A stretch of DNA of 64,000 nucleotides from Primulina eburnea (Eukaryota > Streptophyta > Magnoliopsida > Lamiales > Gesneriaceae), in contig NC_133104.1 of the NCBI RefSeq assembly GCF_022965805.1, positions 27,958,069 to 28,022,068 of the forward strand. Reading direction: 5' to 3'. Positions 33,576-44,149 of the stretch are shown one piece after another. Position 1 is the stretch's first letter, and each line of letters opens with the position of its first letter. The notes below the pieces were generated by a model that searched no databases, had not been told where the DNA came from, and saw only the letters and a program-made list of their open reading frames with translations. The translations under genes and the position numbers were made by a program.

Positions 33576-35063
33576 TGATATATGTCGTTTTTACGTGTTT
33601 TATTGTATTAGTTTTAGTTGTGTTTGCATTGTGCATGCATGCATTTAATTTACATTCTGTTCATTTTAGAGTAAACATTTGCATTTTATCATATCTCACT
33701 CGGGCATGACGAATTTGCAGGAAAAATGAACGGAAAACCACAAAATGGAGCAAAGTGTACAAAAGAGAAGGCAACGGACAGAATAAGCGGCGCCCGAGCG
33801 GTAATTTTCTACCGCCCGGGCGCGAAAGGTGACCAAGTCGACAGAAAGGTCGGCGCTCGGGCGGTAATTTTCTACCGCCCGAGCGCGAGAAATGTTTTAC
33901 AATGCCCAAGGACAGAAAGGTTGGCGCTCAAGCGGTAGTTTTCTACCGCCAGAGCGCGAATACCGCGCATCCCATGAGATTTTACAGAAGGTGTGGCGCT
34001 CGAGCGGTACTTTTCTACCGCCCGAGCGCCACCTATTTTTGGAAAGATATTGTGTGCGATTCCTTACCTTATTCTGAGAGGAGAATGCTATGGAAGGTCG
34101 GTTGGTCGACTTTGGGAGGGATTCAGACTTGATTTTGCAGCCGTCACAAGCTTTTGGAGAAAACTTTGCGCTTGGATTGAAGATTTGAAGCTTTCCGGGC
34201 ACCGTTCTTCGCAGATTTCGTCTCGCCTAGTATTTCTAATCTAGTTTCTTTCATTTTAAACATTGTTGCATTTATTTTTACAATGAATTCTAGTAGTTAA
34301 TTTTATTATTTGTTGGGATTAAAGGGGATCCTACCTCGAACGTGGTTTGAATTAATTTATATTTTGATTGTGCGTTATTCTTGATTTTACTACTGTTTTA
34401 TCGTGTTATTAAAGCGTAGCTAACTTTAATGACATTTTCATATCACGAGTGAGTTCGAGAGAATAACGAGTGATAGGATCGAGTAGTAGAATTCGCGGAT
34501 CTACAATTTACATAGATATATGAAATTGGATGCGTGCCGATAGTCATAGTCCTAAGGGTCGAAAACTAGGGGATTTCATAGATCGAAATGCGATTTGCTC
34601 TTGATAAATAATTAAAGATATTTAATTACTTCATTGAGTAGAATCAGTTTGGCATAGCTCGAGAGAGTGTGTTCAATAGATTAGGAAATCCTGTCGGAAG
34701 CGTAGATCACGATCGAACGAATTAATAAATTAACGAGGGGTAGGTGAACCGAGATTCCCAACAAATCCATTTTTCATTGAATTTTACTCAACCATTTTAG
34801 ACATTAAATCTCATTACTTGATTTTGAATCTTTTTATTTGCATTCTTATTTGATTTTAGTAGTAATAAAACAATCAACTCAATTTTCGTTGCTAAATGTT
34901 AAATAACTGAAAATAACAATTGTAAAACACAGTCTTCAGTGGAACGATACTCGTACTCACGTACACTATATTATAACTTGACATCGTGCACTTGCGATTA
35001 ATTTTGAGCATACAAAATCATTTTTTTTATTGGGGATTTTACTGTGCAAGTTTTGCTCGACCA
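33576..35063 (+). mobile_element. Second solo LTR nested in the first
   Basis: Perfect TSD TCGAG at 33571-33575 and 35064-35068. It starts TGATATATGTCG and ends GCTCGACCA, 1488 bp. The TSD-TG...CA-TSD layout without a body indicates a solo LTR. Parts of its end (ACTTGACATCGTGCACTTG) resemble the end of the LTR it interrupts (ACTTGACACCGTACACTTG), so the two are distant relatives in opposite orientation. Confidence 0.85.
33787..34030. repeat. Four 36-bp hairpin repeats
   Basis: Inverted repeats at about 33788-33823, 33852-33887, 33923-33958 and 33995-34030. Each has a GGCGCTCGGGCGGTA arm, a 6-nt ATTTTC-like loop and the complementary arm TACCGCCCGAGCGCC, with zero to two mismatches. Spacing is 64-72 bp. 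GACAGAA lies 10-13 bp before three of them. Confidence 0.92.
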
Positions 35064-35770
35064 TCGAGTCTCCCCTATGCTAAATTAACATTGGCTAACA
35101 TTTAATTAAATCACACAATATTTATTAACCAAGAACTCACAATATTTTATATTCCCTCTGTCGAGTTATAAATAGAACTGTATTACCTATTGCCGATTTT
35201 AATATGTCTATTCAAAATCATGTAACACGTAATAAATTCACACAAGGTTCTCTCATGGATTTGCCAAAGTTATACGTCTTTTGCACGCTATAAACATCTG
35301 ATAATGCGATTTCCCCTGTCCTAATTTCGATATTCTCTCTCGAGTGTTAGATCTCAATTATTAGATCAGTCAAATTATGGCCAGTAATCCAAAAGCATTC
35401 AAGACAAGAAATCACAAATAAACACGATGAATTAAATCAATGAAAATTCAAAACGTCAATACATAGGTTCGACCACGACTACGTCAATCTCTATAAAATA
35501 AAATTAGTTTATACTCGAATTTAAATCAATACAAAACCTGTTTGTAATCATTAAAAACGTAAAAGTAAGAAACCGAATTAAGAACGTGTTGGCGAGAGAT
35601 GGAAGTGTGTCTCCATGTCCGGATCCAGCGTCTTCTATCTCTGTTCTTCACGCTCCGTCGTTGGCTCTCGCTTTTCCTTTTCACTCTCTGATGTCGGCTG
35701 CGTGTCAAATATTTCAAACCCTCGAAAAAAATCCACGCGAAACCTATTTAATTTCGAAAACTCACGTCGC

Positions 35771-35960
35771 GCGCATATGCACGGGTCTCACAGTGTGTTG
35801 CCTTCTTCTTGCGCGCATATGCACGCCATGAGCGGCATATATGCGCGCTGCTCTCTGGTCTTGCCTCTTGTCCCTTGCGCATATGCGCTCCATGAGTGGC
35901 GCATATGCGCGTGGCTTACTGTATTTCACCTCGCTTGGGGCATTGCTCACGCATATGCGC
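35771..35960. repeat. GCGCATATGC dyad array in solo LTR
   Basis: Seven copies of GCGCATATGCAC, GGCATATATGCGC, GCGCATATGCGC or ACGCATATGCGC, about 25 bp apart. The LTR ends are unlike those of the Gypsy-A/B family, yet the dyad is the same. Confidence 0.88.
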
Positions 35961-36164
35961 GAGCCTCAGTGTATTCTGAATTTTTGAATGCTCACACTTC
36001 TTCTCCTAGGCCCCATTTTAGCTCGTTTTCACGCACATGTTGTAGCCGCACCTAGATTCCTGCAATCACACCAAAAAACAACAAAAGCGCGTAATTTCGC
36101 CCAAAAATACTAACGATCTTTATGAAGTATAAGAATAATTTAAGTGCATAAAATGCACTTATCA

Positions 36165-36605
36165 TAAATAAACAAGAAAATCCATCTTTATCAAGCATAG
36201 AAATGGAAATAATGTTTTTCACCAAATCTGGTACAAACAAAACATCTCTCAAAATTAACTTAAAATCATTGTTCAAAAGCAAATAAACATCTCCAATAGC
36301 CTTGGCAGCAACTCTTGCCCCATTGCCCATCCTTAAGAAGGCCCCACCTTCCCTAAGCCTCCTACTTCTTCCCAGCACCTGTAAATCATTACAGAGATGT
36401 GAGCCACAACCGGTATCGAATACCATGAAGTAGAGTTAATTGAAATGTTTACTTCAATATAGAACATACCGTTTCTAGAACTCTTCTGGGCAAGATATTC
36501 CCTGCAATTACGCCTCCAATGTCCAGGCTTCTTGCAGTGATGACAAATATCAACAGTCTTGTCAGCCTTGACTGGTGTGGCTGCCACAACGGGACTCAGA
36601 GCTAA
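36165..36605 (-). pseudogene. Copia-B zinc knuckle and protease segment
   Basis: From 36605 downwards: a linker, then the zinc knuckle CHHCKKPGHWRRNC (intact C-X2-C-X4-H-X4-C), then the protease frame starting near 36426 with FDTGCGSHLCNDLQVLG. Here the catalytic DTG is kept, unlike Copia-A. GNGARVAAKAIGDVYLLLN, LRDVLFVPDLVKN and MLDKDGFSCLF follow to the solo-LTR boundary. A frameshift separates knuckle and protease. Gypsy-C interrupts on the right; the gag head is at 53066-53433. Confidence 0.87.
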
Positions 36606-37323
36606 TGTAATAGCCGAGCCTGGTGAACGGTACGGTGTAAGTTTTCGTATGTTATGGATTTATTGATTAAGTTTAAGTTTAGTTGTGATGTTAAAAGTTT
36701 TGATTATGGGCCATAGTATTGTTGGTTATTATTGTCTTGAGGTGTTGTTGATATTGTTAGTTGATGGTAGTTGCATCGTTTCAGTGTTTTGGTTTGATTT
36801 TGGTTGCATAAGGATTTGTCTTGGCCGTGACAAGACCGCACCCGCGGTGATTGTAGGACCGCACCCGTGGTCGTCGAGTTCAGGATTTTGTTGAGATGCC
36901 GAGAGCAGAGCGCACCCGCGGTAGAGTTAGGACCGCACCCGCGGTCGCGCATTTCAGTTACTGTTCGAGATTTTAAGTGATGTTTTGACTCACTTTACTC
37001 ATTTCTTTCCTCTCTCATTTTCGTTTCTTCTCTCAAGGAGACCTAGGGTTTTTCATTTCTTCACTTCCTATCTTTGATTCAAGCTTTTAGTTGGTGATTG
37101 GAGTTGAGATTGAAGTTCTTCTTGGTTCTAAGAAGCTAAGGTAAGCTTTTGGTATAGTTATTTCATGGTTTTGAGGTGAGAGATGATGTGGGTGTTTTGA
37201 ATGTGTTGGATTTATGGATTAATTGGCATGGGTTCTTGGTTATTGAGATGTTGATGGTTCTTTATATGGATTATTGTTGTAGGATTTCAACCAAGAGATT
37301 AGTGAAGGTGTTCTAGTGGTTTG
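36606..37323 (+). repeat. Gypsy-C 5' LTR, left part
   Basis: Identical in layout to 51462 onward. The dyad array is shortened by about 98 bp relative to the 3' LTR. It ends with GTTTG (37319-37323), the left TSD of Gypsy-B, and continues at 46080. Confidence 0.94.
36834..36946. repeat. ACCGCACCCGCGGT dyad array, shortened copy
   Basis: Four copies of ACCGCACCCGCGGT or a close variant (GCGCACCCGCGGTA, GACCGCACCCGTGGTC). It lies about 230-340 bp from the LTR start. Confidence 0.88.
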
Positions 37324-39249
37324 TGTGGGGACCCGGGCTCTAACTCTGTTCTTTGGGATTAAATGGATCATTAATATAAAAAGTGGGTCAAATTTTCGCT
37401 TTTAAACATTCATTCTAATGTTATATAAACAAACGTAAAGTCTTTATTTATTTTACAAACATACAAACATGTCGTGTTCTAATACATAAATCCAACTAGT
37501 GTTTAATACAATACCAAATACAAATAGTCCAAGTCTACAAAAAAAAAACACTAGTCCTCTGCTGCGCCCGTAGTCTCCACGCTATATCAATCTCGTCTCT
37601 GTCTCGACCCAGATCCTGCCCCACCTGTTGTTATGCACACATACAGATATAACAACAGCCGGAAACTCCGGTGAGAACAAATCCCAGTATAAACATGTAT
37701 ACATGCATATAATCAGTCTAAACATGAAACATGTTATTATGAATGACAATCATATGAATATGCAATGCGAATCAAACCATGTCTGGACTCGACTCGACTA
37801 GAACTCTAGGGATCCCGGTGTGAATAGGACGATCTATCACCTACCCTCCCAATCGGGGTGACGGTACGTCTTATTCCTAGACTTCGGCCTAATCTGTATC
37901 CACATCTACAATAGGAGACGAATCTTCTCCTAAGCTGTGATATCACCGAACATCTAGAAGTTTGACTGTTTCTGTCAAGACTCCCTATCTTAAATGCAAT
38001 GCATAACAATCTGTAAACAATGCATAAACATCTCAAAAGATTTGAATACAATTCATAAACAAATCACAATCATAATTCAAGATAAACAATAAATCTAGTA
38101 TGTGATTTTGGGTTGGGAAACTCAAATTGAATCTCATTTGAGTTGTATCTCCCCAAACAAAACATGTACTATACCTTTCTTACAACAATCTGTGTCGTAC
38201 TCGAAGTCTCGATGTCAATTCGGTCAGCTTCAATCTGAAATAACAATGTTGATACACATTCTATCAATTTCTAATCTCAATCAACCCATATCCGGTTCAA
38301 TACTTGATCTTGGTATAGTTGACGGCATTACGGCATGAATTCTCGATACCAATCAACTCATATAACAGTATCAAATAACCTCAACTCATATTCATCATAA
38401 TATCTATATCATAAGCCCATATTACTTCTGAAATCTCCATCTTCCCAATTTAATACATGATAAAAAATCATAACAATCACGTATAGTATCATTTCCTCGA
38501 TCCGTTTACGTTATTACGATGCCTATATTCTTAAGAACATCTAATAGCAATCACATCTTAATTTCTCCAATACATAAAATCTGAACCATGTTGGAAATCA
38601 AAAATACTTACATTACCTTGTAGCACTTAACGAGAAAAGCTCATAAATGAAATCGGATTAACATTTGGATGACTAAATCTTGTAAAATCAAGTCCTAGAA
38701 GGATTGAAATTTGGAGGGGATTTCTGAGAGTTTGGCCTTCTTTTTCTCGTTGCTAGCTGCTGAATGAAGACATACTATATATATATTGCATGATTACCAA
38801 CACATGGCTCATCCTGTGACACACACGTCTCGCGCATATGCGCGACATCACCCGCGCATATGCGCGAGACCTACTGGTCTCGGCAATGCAGAATTTATCA
38901 CCTCGCGCATATGCGTCACTTTTCTCGCGCATATGCGCCATTGTCACTGGAGGTGTCGCGCATATGCGCCGCTTCTTTCCGCGTATATGCGCCGATGCTA
39001 CTGTAGGTGTCGCGCATATGCGCCACTTCTTTCCGCGCATAATGCGCCAATGCTACTGGAATTGTCGTGCATATGCGCCACTTATCTTCGCGCATATGCG
39101 CCAACTGTTCTGTCCTAATTTGAAGATTTTCTCCTCATGTCCATGTATTTCCTATTCTCATCACAATTAACACTCCTCATTATATATATATGCATACTCA
39201 TATATTCCGAGTATTATGTCAATGAGAACTAATAATCTCGAGCCTTACA
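37324..39249 (-). repeat. Gypsy-B 3' LTR
   Basis: Runs from TGTGGGGACCC to CGAGCCTTACA on the plus strand. It holds the U5 stem-loop (37625-37658), a TATATATATA tract at 38775-38785 and the dyad array at 38832-39101. The TATA tract lies just downstream of the array in LTR orientation. Confidence 0.95.
38832..39101. repeat. GCGCATATGCGC dyad array in Gypsy-B 3' LTR
   Basis: Ten copies. After the first pair they form a tandem repeat of doublets with a period of about 54 bp (pairs at about 38904/38924, 38958/38980, 39010/39032 and 39066/39090). One copy has gained an A (GCGCATAATGCGC). On the LTR sense strand the array is preceded by GGACAGAACAGTTG. Confidence 0.92.
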
Positions 39250-39265
39250 TTTCTTCCCCTCTAAG
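39250..39265 (-). other. Gypsy-B polypurine tract
   Basis: The minus strand reads TTAGAGGGGAAGAAA next to the 3' LTR. Confidence 0.82.
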
Positions 39266-39348
39266 AAATGATTTCGCCCTCGAAATCGCAGGAAAATTAT
39301 CAAACATACATGACAAGTCATAGAATCAATACTGAAAATTTACTTACA

Positions 39349-41007
39349 TCATGTAAATAATTTAGGATGTTTCTGTTGCATATCCGCTTCTGTTTCCCAA
39401 GTCGCTTCTTCGATGCCATGACGACTCCATTGGACTTTCACTAACGGAATAGTCTTCGTCCTGAGCTTCTTTTCTTTCCGATCAAGAATTTGTATCGGTT
39501 GTTCAACATAGCTCAAGGTCTGATCAAGTTCCGCTTCGTCAGGCTGAATGACATGAGAAATATCTGGCATATACTTACGCAACATTGACACATGAAAAAC
39601 ATCATGTATCCCGGATAGCGAAGGAGGAAGAGCAAGTCGATAGGCTCGGTCACCAATTTTCTCTAAGATCTCGTAAGGACCGACGTATCTAGGAGACAAC
39701 TTTCCACGCTTACCAAATCTTACAACGCCTCTGAATGGAAGAAATCTTTAGAAATACTCGGCTCCTTGATCGAATACCAACGGTCTACGTCTGACATTGG
39801 CGTATTTGGCTTGCCTATCTTGTGCCGTCTTCATTCTCTTCTGAATGACTTTCACCTTCTCAGTCATGTCACGAATCATATCTGGCCCAAGTTCTGGTAC
39901 CTCTGAAACGTCATCCCAGTATAGCGGAGATCTGCACGTCTTACCATATAAAGCTTCAAACGGTGTCATCTCAATGCTCGTCTGGTAGCTATTATTGTAA
40001 GAGAATTCGCAAAGAGGTAGAGAATCTTGCCAACTAGTGCCAAAATCTAGCACTACGGCTCTCAACATATCCTCTAAAGTCTGGATAGTCCGTTCTGACT
40101 GTCCGTCTGTCTGAGGATGATAAGCAGTACTCAGGTGCAATGTCGTACCTAAAGCTTGCTGTAGACTGTGCCAGAAATGCGAAGTAAATCGTGGATCACG
40201 ATCTGATACGATAGACTTCGGCATACCATGTAATCTGACTACCTCTCGGACATATATCGCTGCCATCTGATCATGTCGATACGTCATTTTGTACGGAATG
40301 AAGCAAGCGGATTTGGTCAGTCTGTCAATAATTACCCAAATCGCATCACAGCCTTTAGATGATCGAGGTAAATTCGTCACGAAATCCATGGAAATGTGAT
40401 CCCATTTCCATTCTGGAATGGCTAAACTCTGAAGTAAACCTCCGGGCTTCTTCCTCTCAGCTTTCACTTGCTGGCAATTCAAGCACTTAGACACAAATTC
40501 TGCGATATCTGACTTCATTCGCTTCCACCAGAACTGTGTCTTCAGGTCATTGTACATCTTTCGTCCACCAGGATGAATGCTGAACCGACCACAGTGTGCT
40601 TCTGATAGAATTTGATGTCTCAATTCTGAAACATCTGGCACGACAAGGCGGTTATTTACATACAGCACATGATCACGTACCTGGTATTCTGACAAATGCC
40701 CTGATCTGACCATCTGAATTGATCTCTGCACATTCTGATCCGTTCTTTGTGCTTCTTTAATCCTCCAAATCAAATCAGGTTCAACATGAATGGAAGCAAG
40801 TCGTAGTGGCCTACTTTCTATATCAAATTCTAATCCAGACATACAGCAATTTTCAACTAATTTTGTAACACCTATCGTCGATAAGGATAGGGAACAAACC
40901 TTTCGACTCAAGGCGTTCGCTGCCGCATTTGACTTCCCTGGATAGTATTTGATCTCGCAATCAAAGTCTTTCAGCAGATCAAGCCATCTACGCTGTCTCA
41001 TGTTCAA
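39349..41007 (-). pseudogene. Gypsy-B RNase H end and integrase, two compensating indels
   Basis: The 419-codon frame 41007-39748 reads the end of RNase H (YPGKSNAAANALSRK), the integrase zinc module ([25 protein letters not shown]) and the full catalytic triad: [27 protein letters not shown] and [15 protein letters not shown]. It ends at GAEYF after a one-base loss. A one-base gain soon restores the frame at FLPFRGVVRFG, so the GPY/F module (KLSPRYVGPYEIL) and the chromodomain-like end EEATWETEADMQQKHPKLF follow in frame to 39349. The 41007 end is a one-base insertion just before [13 protein letters not shown]. Confidence 0.9.
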
Positions 41008-41140
41008 GTTCTGATTGAGAAAATAGATACTTCAGGCTTTTGTGATCGGAATAAATTTCAAATTTCTCGCCGTAGAGATAGTGACGCCAGATCTTTAATG
41101 CAAATACGATAGCCGCCAATTCAAGATCGTGAATGGGGTA

Positions 41141-42688
41141 TCAAACTTCATGTGGCTTCAATTGTCTCGAGGCGTATGCGACCACATGACCTTGCTGCAT
41201 AAGAACACATCCCAAACCTCTGTGAGAGGCATCACAATATACAACGAAATTACTCGTACCTGAAGGTATCGTCAGTACTGGAGCACTAGTCAGCTTCTTC
41301 TTCAATTCCATGAAGCTAGACTCACAATCCTCAGACCATACAAATGGAACATTCTTTTGTGTCAACTGGGTGATTGGTTTTGCAATACTAGAGAAATCTT
41401 TAATAAATCGTCTATAATATCCTGCCAGACCCATGAAACTGCGTATCTCTGGCACAGAAGTCGGTCTTGGCCAGCTGATCACCGCTTCCACTTTACTTGG
41501 ATCTACAGCGATACCATCTCCAGATATAATATGTCCCAAAAAGATAACTCGATTCAACCAAAACTTACACTTTGGCAATTTAGCATACAATCTCTCAGCC
41601 CTCAATGTCTGCAATACAATTCTGAGGTGTTCTGCATGCTCATTTATGTTCTTTGAATACACCAGAATGTCATCAATAAAGACAATCACAAAATCATCTA
41701 AATACCTCTGAAAGATTCGATTCATCAAGCCCATAAATACCGCCGTAGCTTTTGTTAAATCAAAAGGCATGACAATAAATTCGTAATGTCTATACCTGGT
41801 TCGAAATGCTGTCTTCGGTATGTCTACATCTCGAACTCGGAGCTGATGATATCCAGATCGCAAATCTATCTTGGAATAAACAGAGGATCCTTGTAATTGA
41901 TCAAATAAGTCGTCGATGCGCGGCAAGGGATATTTATTCTTCACTGTCGCTTTGTTCAATTGCTGATAATCTATACACAATCGCATCGATCCATCTTTCT
42001 TCTGCACAAAGAGCACTGGTGCGCCCCAAGGAGATACACTAGGTCGAATATATCCCTTGGCTAGAAGATATTCCAACTGTGCTTTCAGTTCTTTCAGTTC
42101 AACAGGCGCCATCCTATACGGGGCTCGGGATATAGGGACAGTACCTGGCATAAGATCTATGCTAAAATCTACCTCTCGCACTGGAGGTAATCCTGGGATC
42201 TCCTCTGGAAACACATCTGCAAACTCCCGTACTACTGGCAAATCTGCCAATGCTGGGCTCGATTTCTGTACATCTACAGCATACACAAGGAACCCATCTG
42301 CTCCTTTCTGCAACAACTTATTCATAGTCAAAGCCGAAATCAAGGGAATCCGAGATCTGGAACCCTTTCCGTAGAACTTCCACTCTTCTGCCATTTCTGG
42401 TCTGAATCTGAAAATCTTGTGGAAACAATCCACGGTGGCTCTGTACTTTGTTAACATGTCAATCCCAACAATGCAATCAAAATCATCTAACCCAAGTATT
42501 ATACAATCTAGATCAATTTCATGACCCTCAAATTGTAAGATGCAATGTCTAACCGTAGTCACCGCTATCAAACCACTTCCCAACGGAGAAATAATAGACA
42601 CTACATCCGACATTGACTCAACAGGCAAGGAATGCAATAATGCAAATCGTTCTGAGATGAATGTATACGATGCACCAGTATCTATCAA
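41141..42688 (-). CDS. Gypsy-B protease and reverse transcriptase open frame
   Basis: 515 codons. It begins at the protease active site ([17 protein letters not shown]) with the flap-like [18 protein letters not shown], then the linker, then a complete [62 protein letters not shown] and the catalytic [11 protein letters not shown]. The RNase H start [19 protein letters not shown] follows. It stops at a TGA at 41143-41141, shared with Gypsy-A 2065-2063, just before [11 protein letters not shown]. Upstream, a TAA at 42757-42755 (Gln codon changed) cuts it off from gag, so this frame lacks a natural start. Confidence 0.88.
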   Translation of the reverse strand: MIDTGASYTFISERFALLHSLPVESMSDVVSIISPLGSGLIAVTTVRHCILQFEGHEIDLDCIILGLDDFDCIVGIDMLTKYRATVDCFHKIFRFRPEMAEEWKFYGKGSRSRIPLISALTMNKLLQKGADGFLVYAVDVQKSSPALADLPVVREFADVFPEEIPGLPPVREVDFSIDLMPGTVPISRAPYRMAPVELKELKAQLEYLLAKGYIRPSVSPWGAPVLFVQKKDGSMRLCIDYQQLNKATVKNKYPLPRIDDLFDQLQGSSVYSKIDLRSGYHQLRVRDVDIPKTAFRTRYRHYEFIVMPFDLTKATAVFMGLMNRIFQRYLDDFVIVFIDDILVYSKNINEHAEHLRIVLQTLRAERLYAKLPKCKFWLNRVIFLGHIISGDGIAVDPSKVEAVISWPRPTSVPEIRSFMGLAGYYRRFIKDFSSIAKPITQLTQKNVPFVWSEDCESSFMELKKKLTSAPVLTIPSGTSNFVVYCDASHRGLGCVLMQQGHVVAYASRQLKPHEV

Positions 42689-43860
42689 TATATAAGCAGG
42701 ATAACCGCAAAGGGAACAGTTACCTACTATGACATCATCTGGGGCATCCTGTGCTTACTCCTCTGTCAATGCAAAAACCTGAGCCTGTTGTCGAGGAGGT
42801 TGGCTCACGGTCTGGCTACCTCTGCCTCTAGGGCTGCGTCTGTGACTGTGGTGGCTGAAAGGAGTGTACAGATGACGCTTGCCTCTCAGGCTGAGCTACA
42901 GATGCAGATGACCCTGCACCTTGAAATCTTTGTGAGCTTCTCCTGGGGACACACTTTGGCGAAATGCCCCTGTTGCCTGCATATGTTACATCTGCCCCAT
43001 ACACCCTGACACTATTCTGTGGCATGCCTGCCACCACAAGAACTGCAATATACCCCCGTGTACCTGGTACTCTGATCAAAACCACTCTGTCTGGATCCAC
43101 TGGAGCTTGATGAGCTGCTCCCAGGTATTTTGAACTGCTTTCCTTTCGCTTTCAGCTGATCCTTTCGCCCACTGCTACTACCGCCGCTATCGAATCTAGG
43201 AGGAGGTTGTACTGGAGGTAATGGTGGTCTCGGACTCGGGGCCACATACGGAACACTCCGCTGCCTAATCAATCCTGCTTCTGCTCCTTTGGCACGGTTC
43301 AAGGCCTCAGCGAAATTGTTGGGTCTTCCAGTATTTACCAACGTAAAGATATCAGGATTTAAGCCGTTTATTAACTGATCCGCTACGGCCTCATCACTAC
43401 CTGAAACATGAGGTGCAAAGCGAAGCAAGGAAGAAAATTTAGCGACGTACTCTTCGATATTCATTTGCCCTTGCCTCAAGTTTGCAAACTCAGTCGCCTT
43501 TATCTTTACGGTAGGATATAGGAAAGAATCGCTGATAAAACTCTGTCTTGAACACTTTCCATGTAATCTCCGTGCCACGCTGTTCCAATGCTCTTTTGAT
43601 GTTCAACCACCAATTCTTGGCCACATCTTGCAGTTGATGGCCAATGAGTTTCACTCTTTTCTCATCACTGTATTCTAGAGACTCGAACAACATCTCGATA
43701 TCTTCCAACCAGCTTTCACATTCAATTGCAGTTTTCGGTACCCCGTAAGGTAGGTGGTCGGAAAGACTGGAATCGCTTTAATAAAGTCTCCATGGGTGTA
43801 GCAGTAACGTCCATTGGATCCTCGGATGTGCTACCCTGTTCTGGTGCCAGTGGGTCGTAG
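42689..43860 (-). pseudogene. Gypsy-B gag and zinc knuckle region, broken
   Basis: Three overlapping frames together cover gag. 43708-43490 has LIGHQLQDVAKNWWLNIKRA and ITWKVFKTEFYQRFFPISYR. 43578-43012 has EFANLRQGQMNIEEYVAKFS, LINGLNPDIFTLVNTGRPNN and the C-terminal CSSCGGRHATE. 43100-42828 covers the frameshifted knuckle and Ser/Gln linker. At least three frameshifts and the TAA at 42757-42755 prevent a continuous product. Confidence 0.86.
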
Positions 43861-44132
43861 AGGCACTGCTGCTCTTCTAGGAGGCATGTATCTGATCTTC
43901 AACAAATTAGTATACAAGCTATACAAACTGTCTCAGCCATCCTCTGATCATTTACCTCTGATCCAGAATCGGTTCTGATTCAGTCTTTACTAACACATAC
44001 TGTAATACAAGTCAGATAATCATACAACATGCAATAATGAAAGCAATAAATCATGCTAGCACATCATAAGGCAAGGAAGAAAACTCGATCTACCCCGCTC
44101 ATGCTACTCTAACTAAGTCTACAGAACCTACG
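43861..44132 (-). other. Gypsy-B untranslated leader
   Basis: AT-rich, homologous to 4805-5047 of Gypsy-A. No coding pattern. Confidence 0.7.
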
Positions 44133-44144
44133 GCTCTGATACCA
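44133..44144 (-). other. Gypsy-B primer binding site (tRNA-iMet)
   Basis: The minus strand reads TGGTATCAGAGC with a 5-nt spacer to the LTR edge at 44150. Confidence 0.93.
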
Positions 44145-44149
44145 CCTGT

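Larger units (their letters stand above)
33325..36164 (-). mobile_element. Solo LTR inserted in Copia-B
   Basis: Flanked by TAAAT on both sides (33320-33324 and 36165-36169). On the minus strand it begins TGATAAGTGC and ends ACGCAACA. No coding body or second LTR is present, so it is a solo LTR left by LTR-LTR recombination. Net length is 1347 bp after removing the nested LTR. It carries its own GCGCATATGC array near its start (35771-35960). Clade not assigned. Confidence 0.85.

Noticed and set aside
37806..38051. 81-codon minus frame duplicated at 44632-44877
   Set aside because: It is inside the two Gypsy-B LTRs, is in no other LTR of the family, and has no start context. Duplication is explained by LTR identity.
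38832..39101. CRISPR-like array of short repeats with spacers
   Set aside because: Units are 12-bp palindromes with short, repeated spacers, inside plant LTRs, with no cas genes and the same array in both LTRs of one element.
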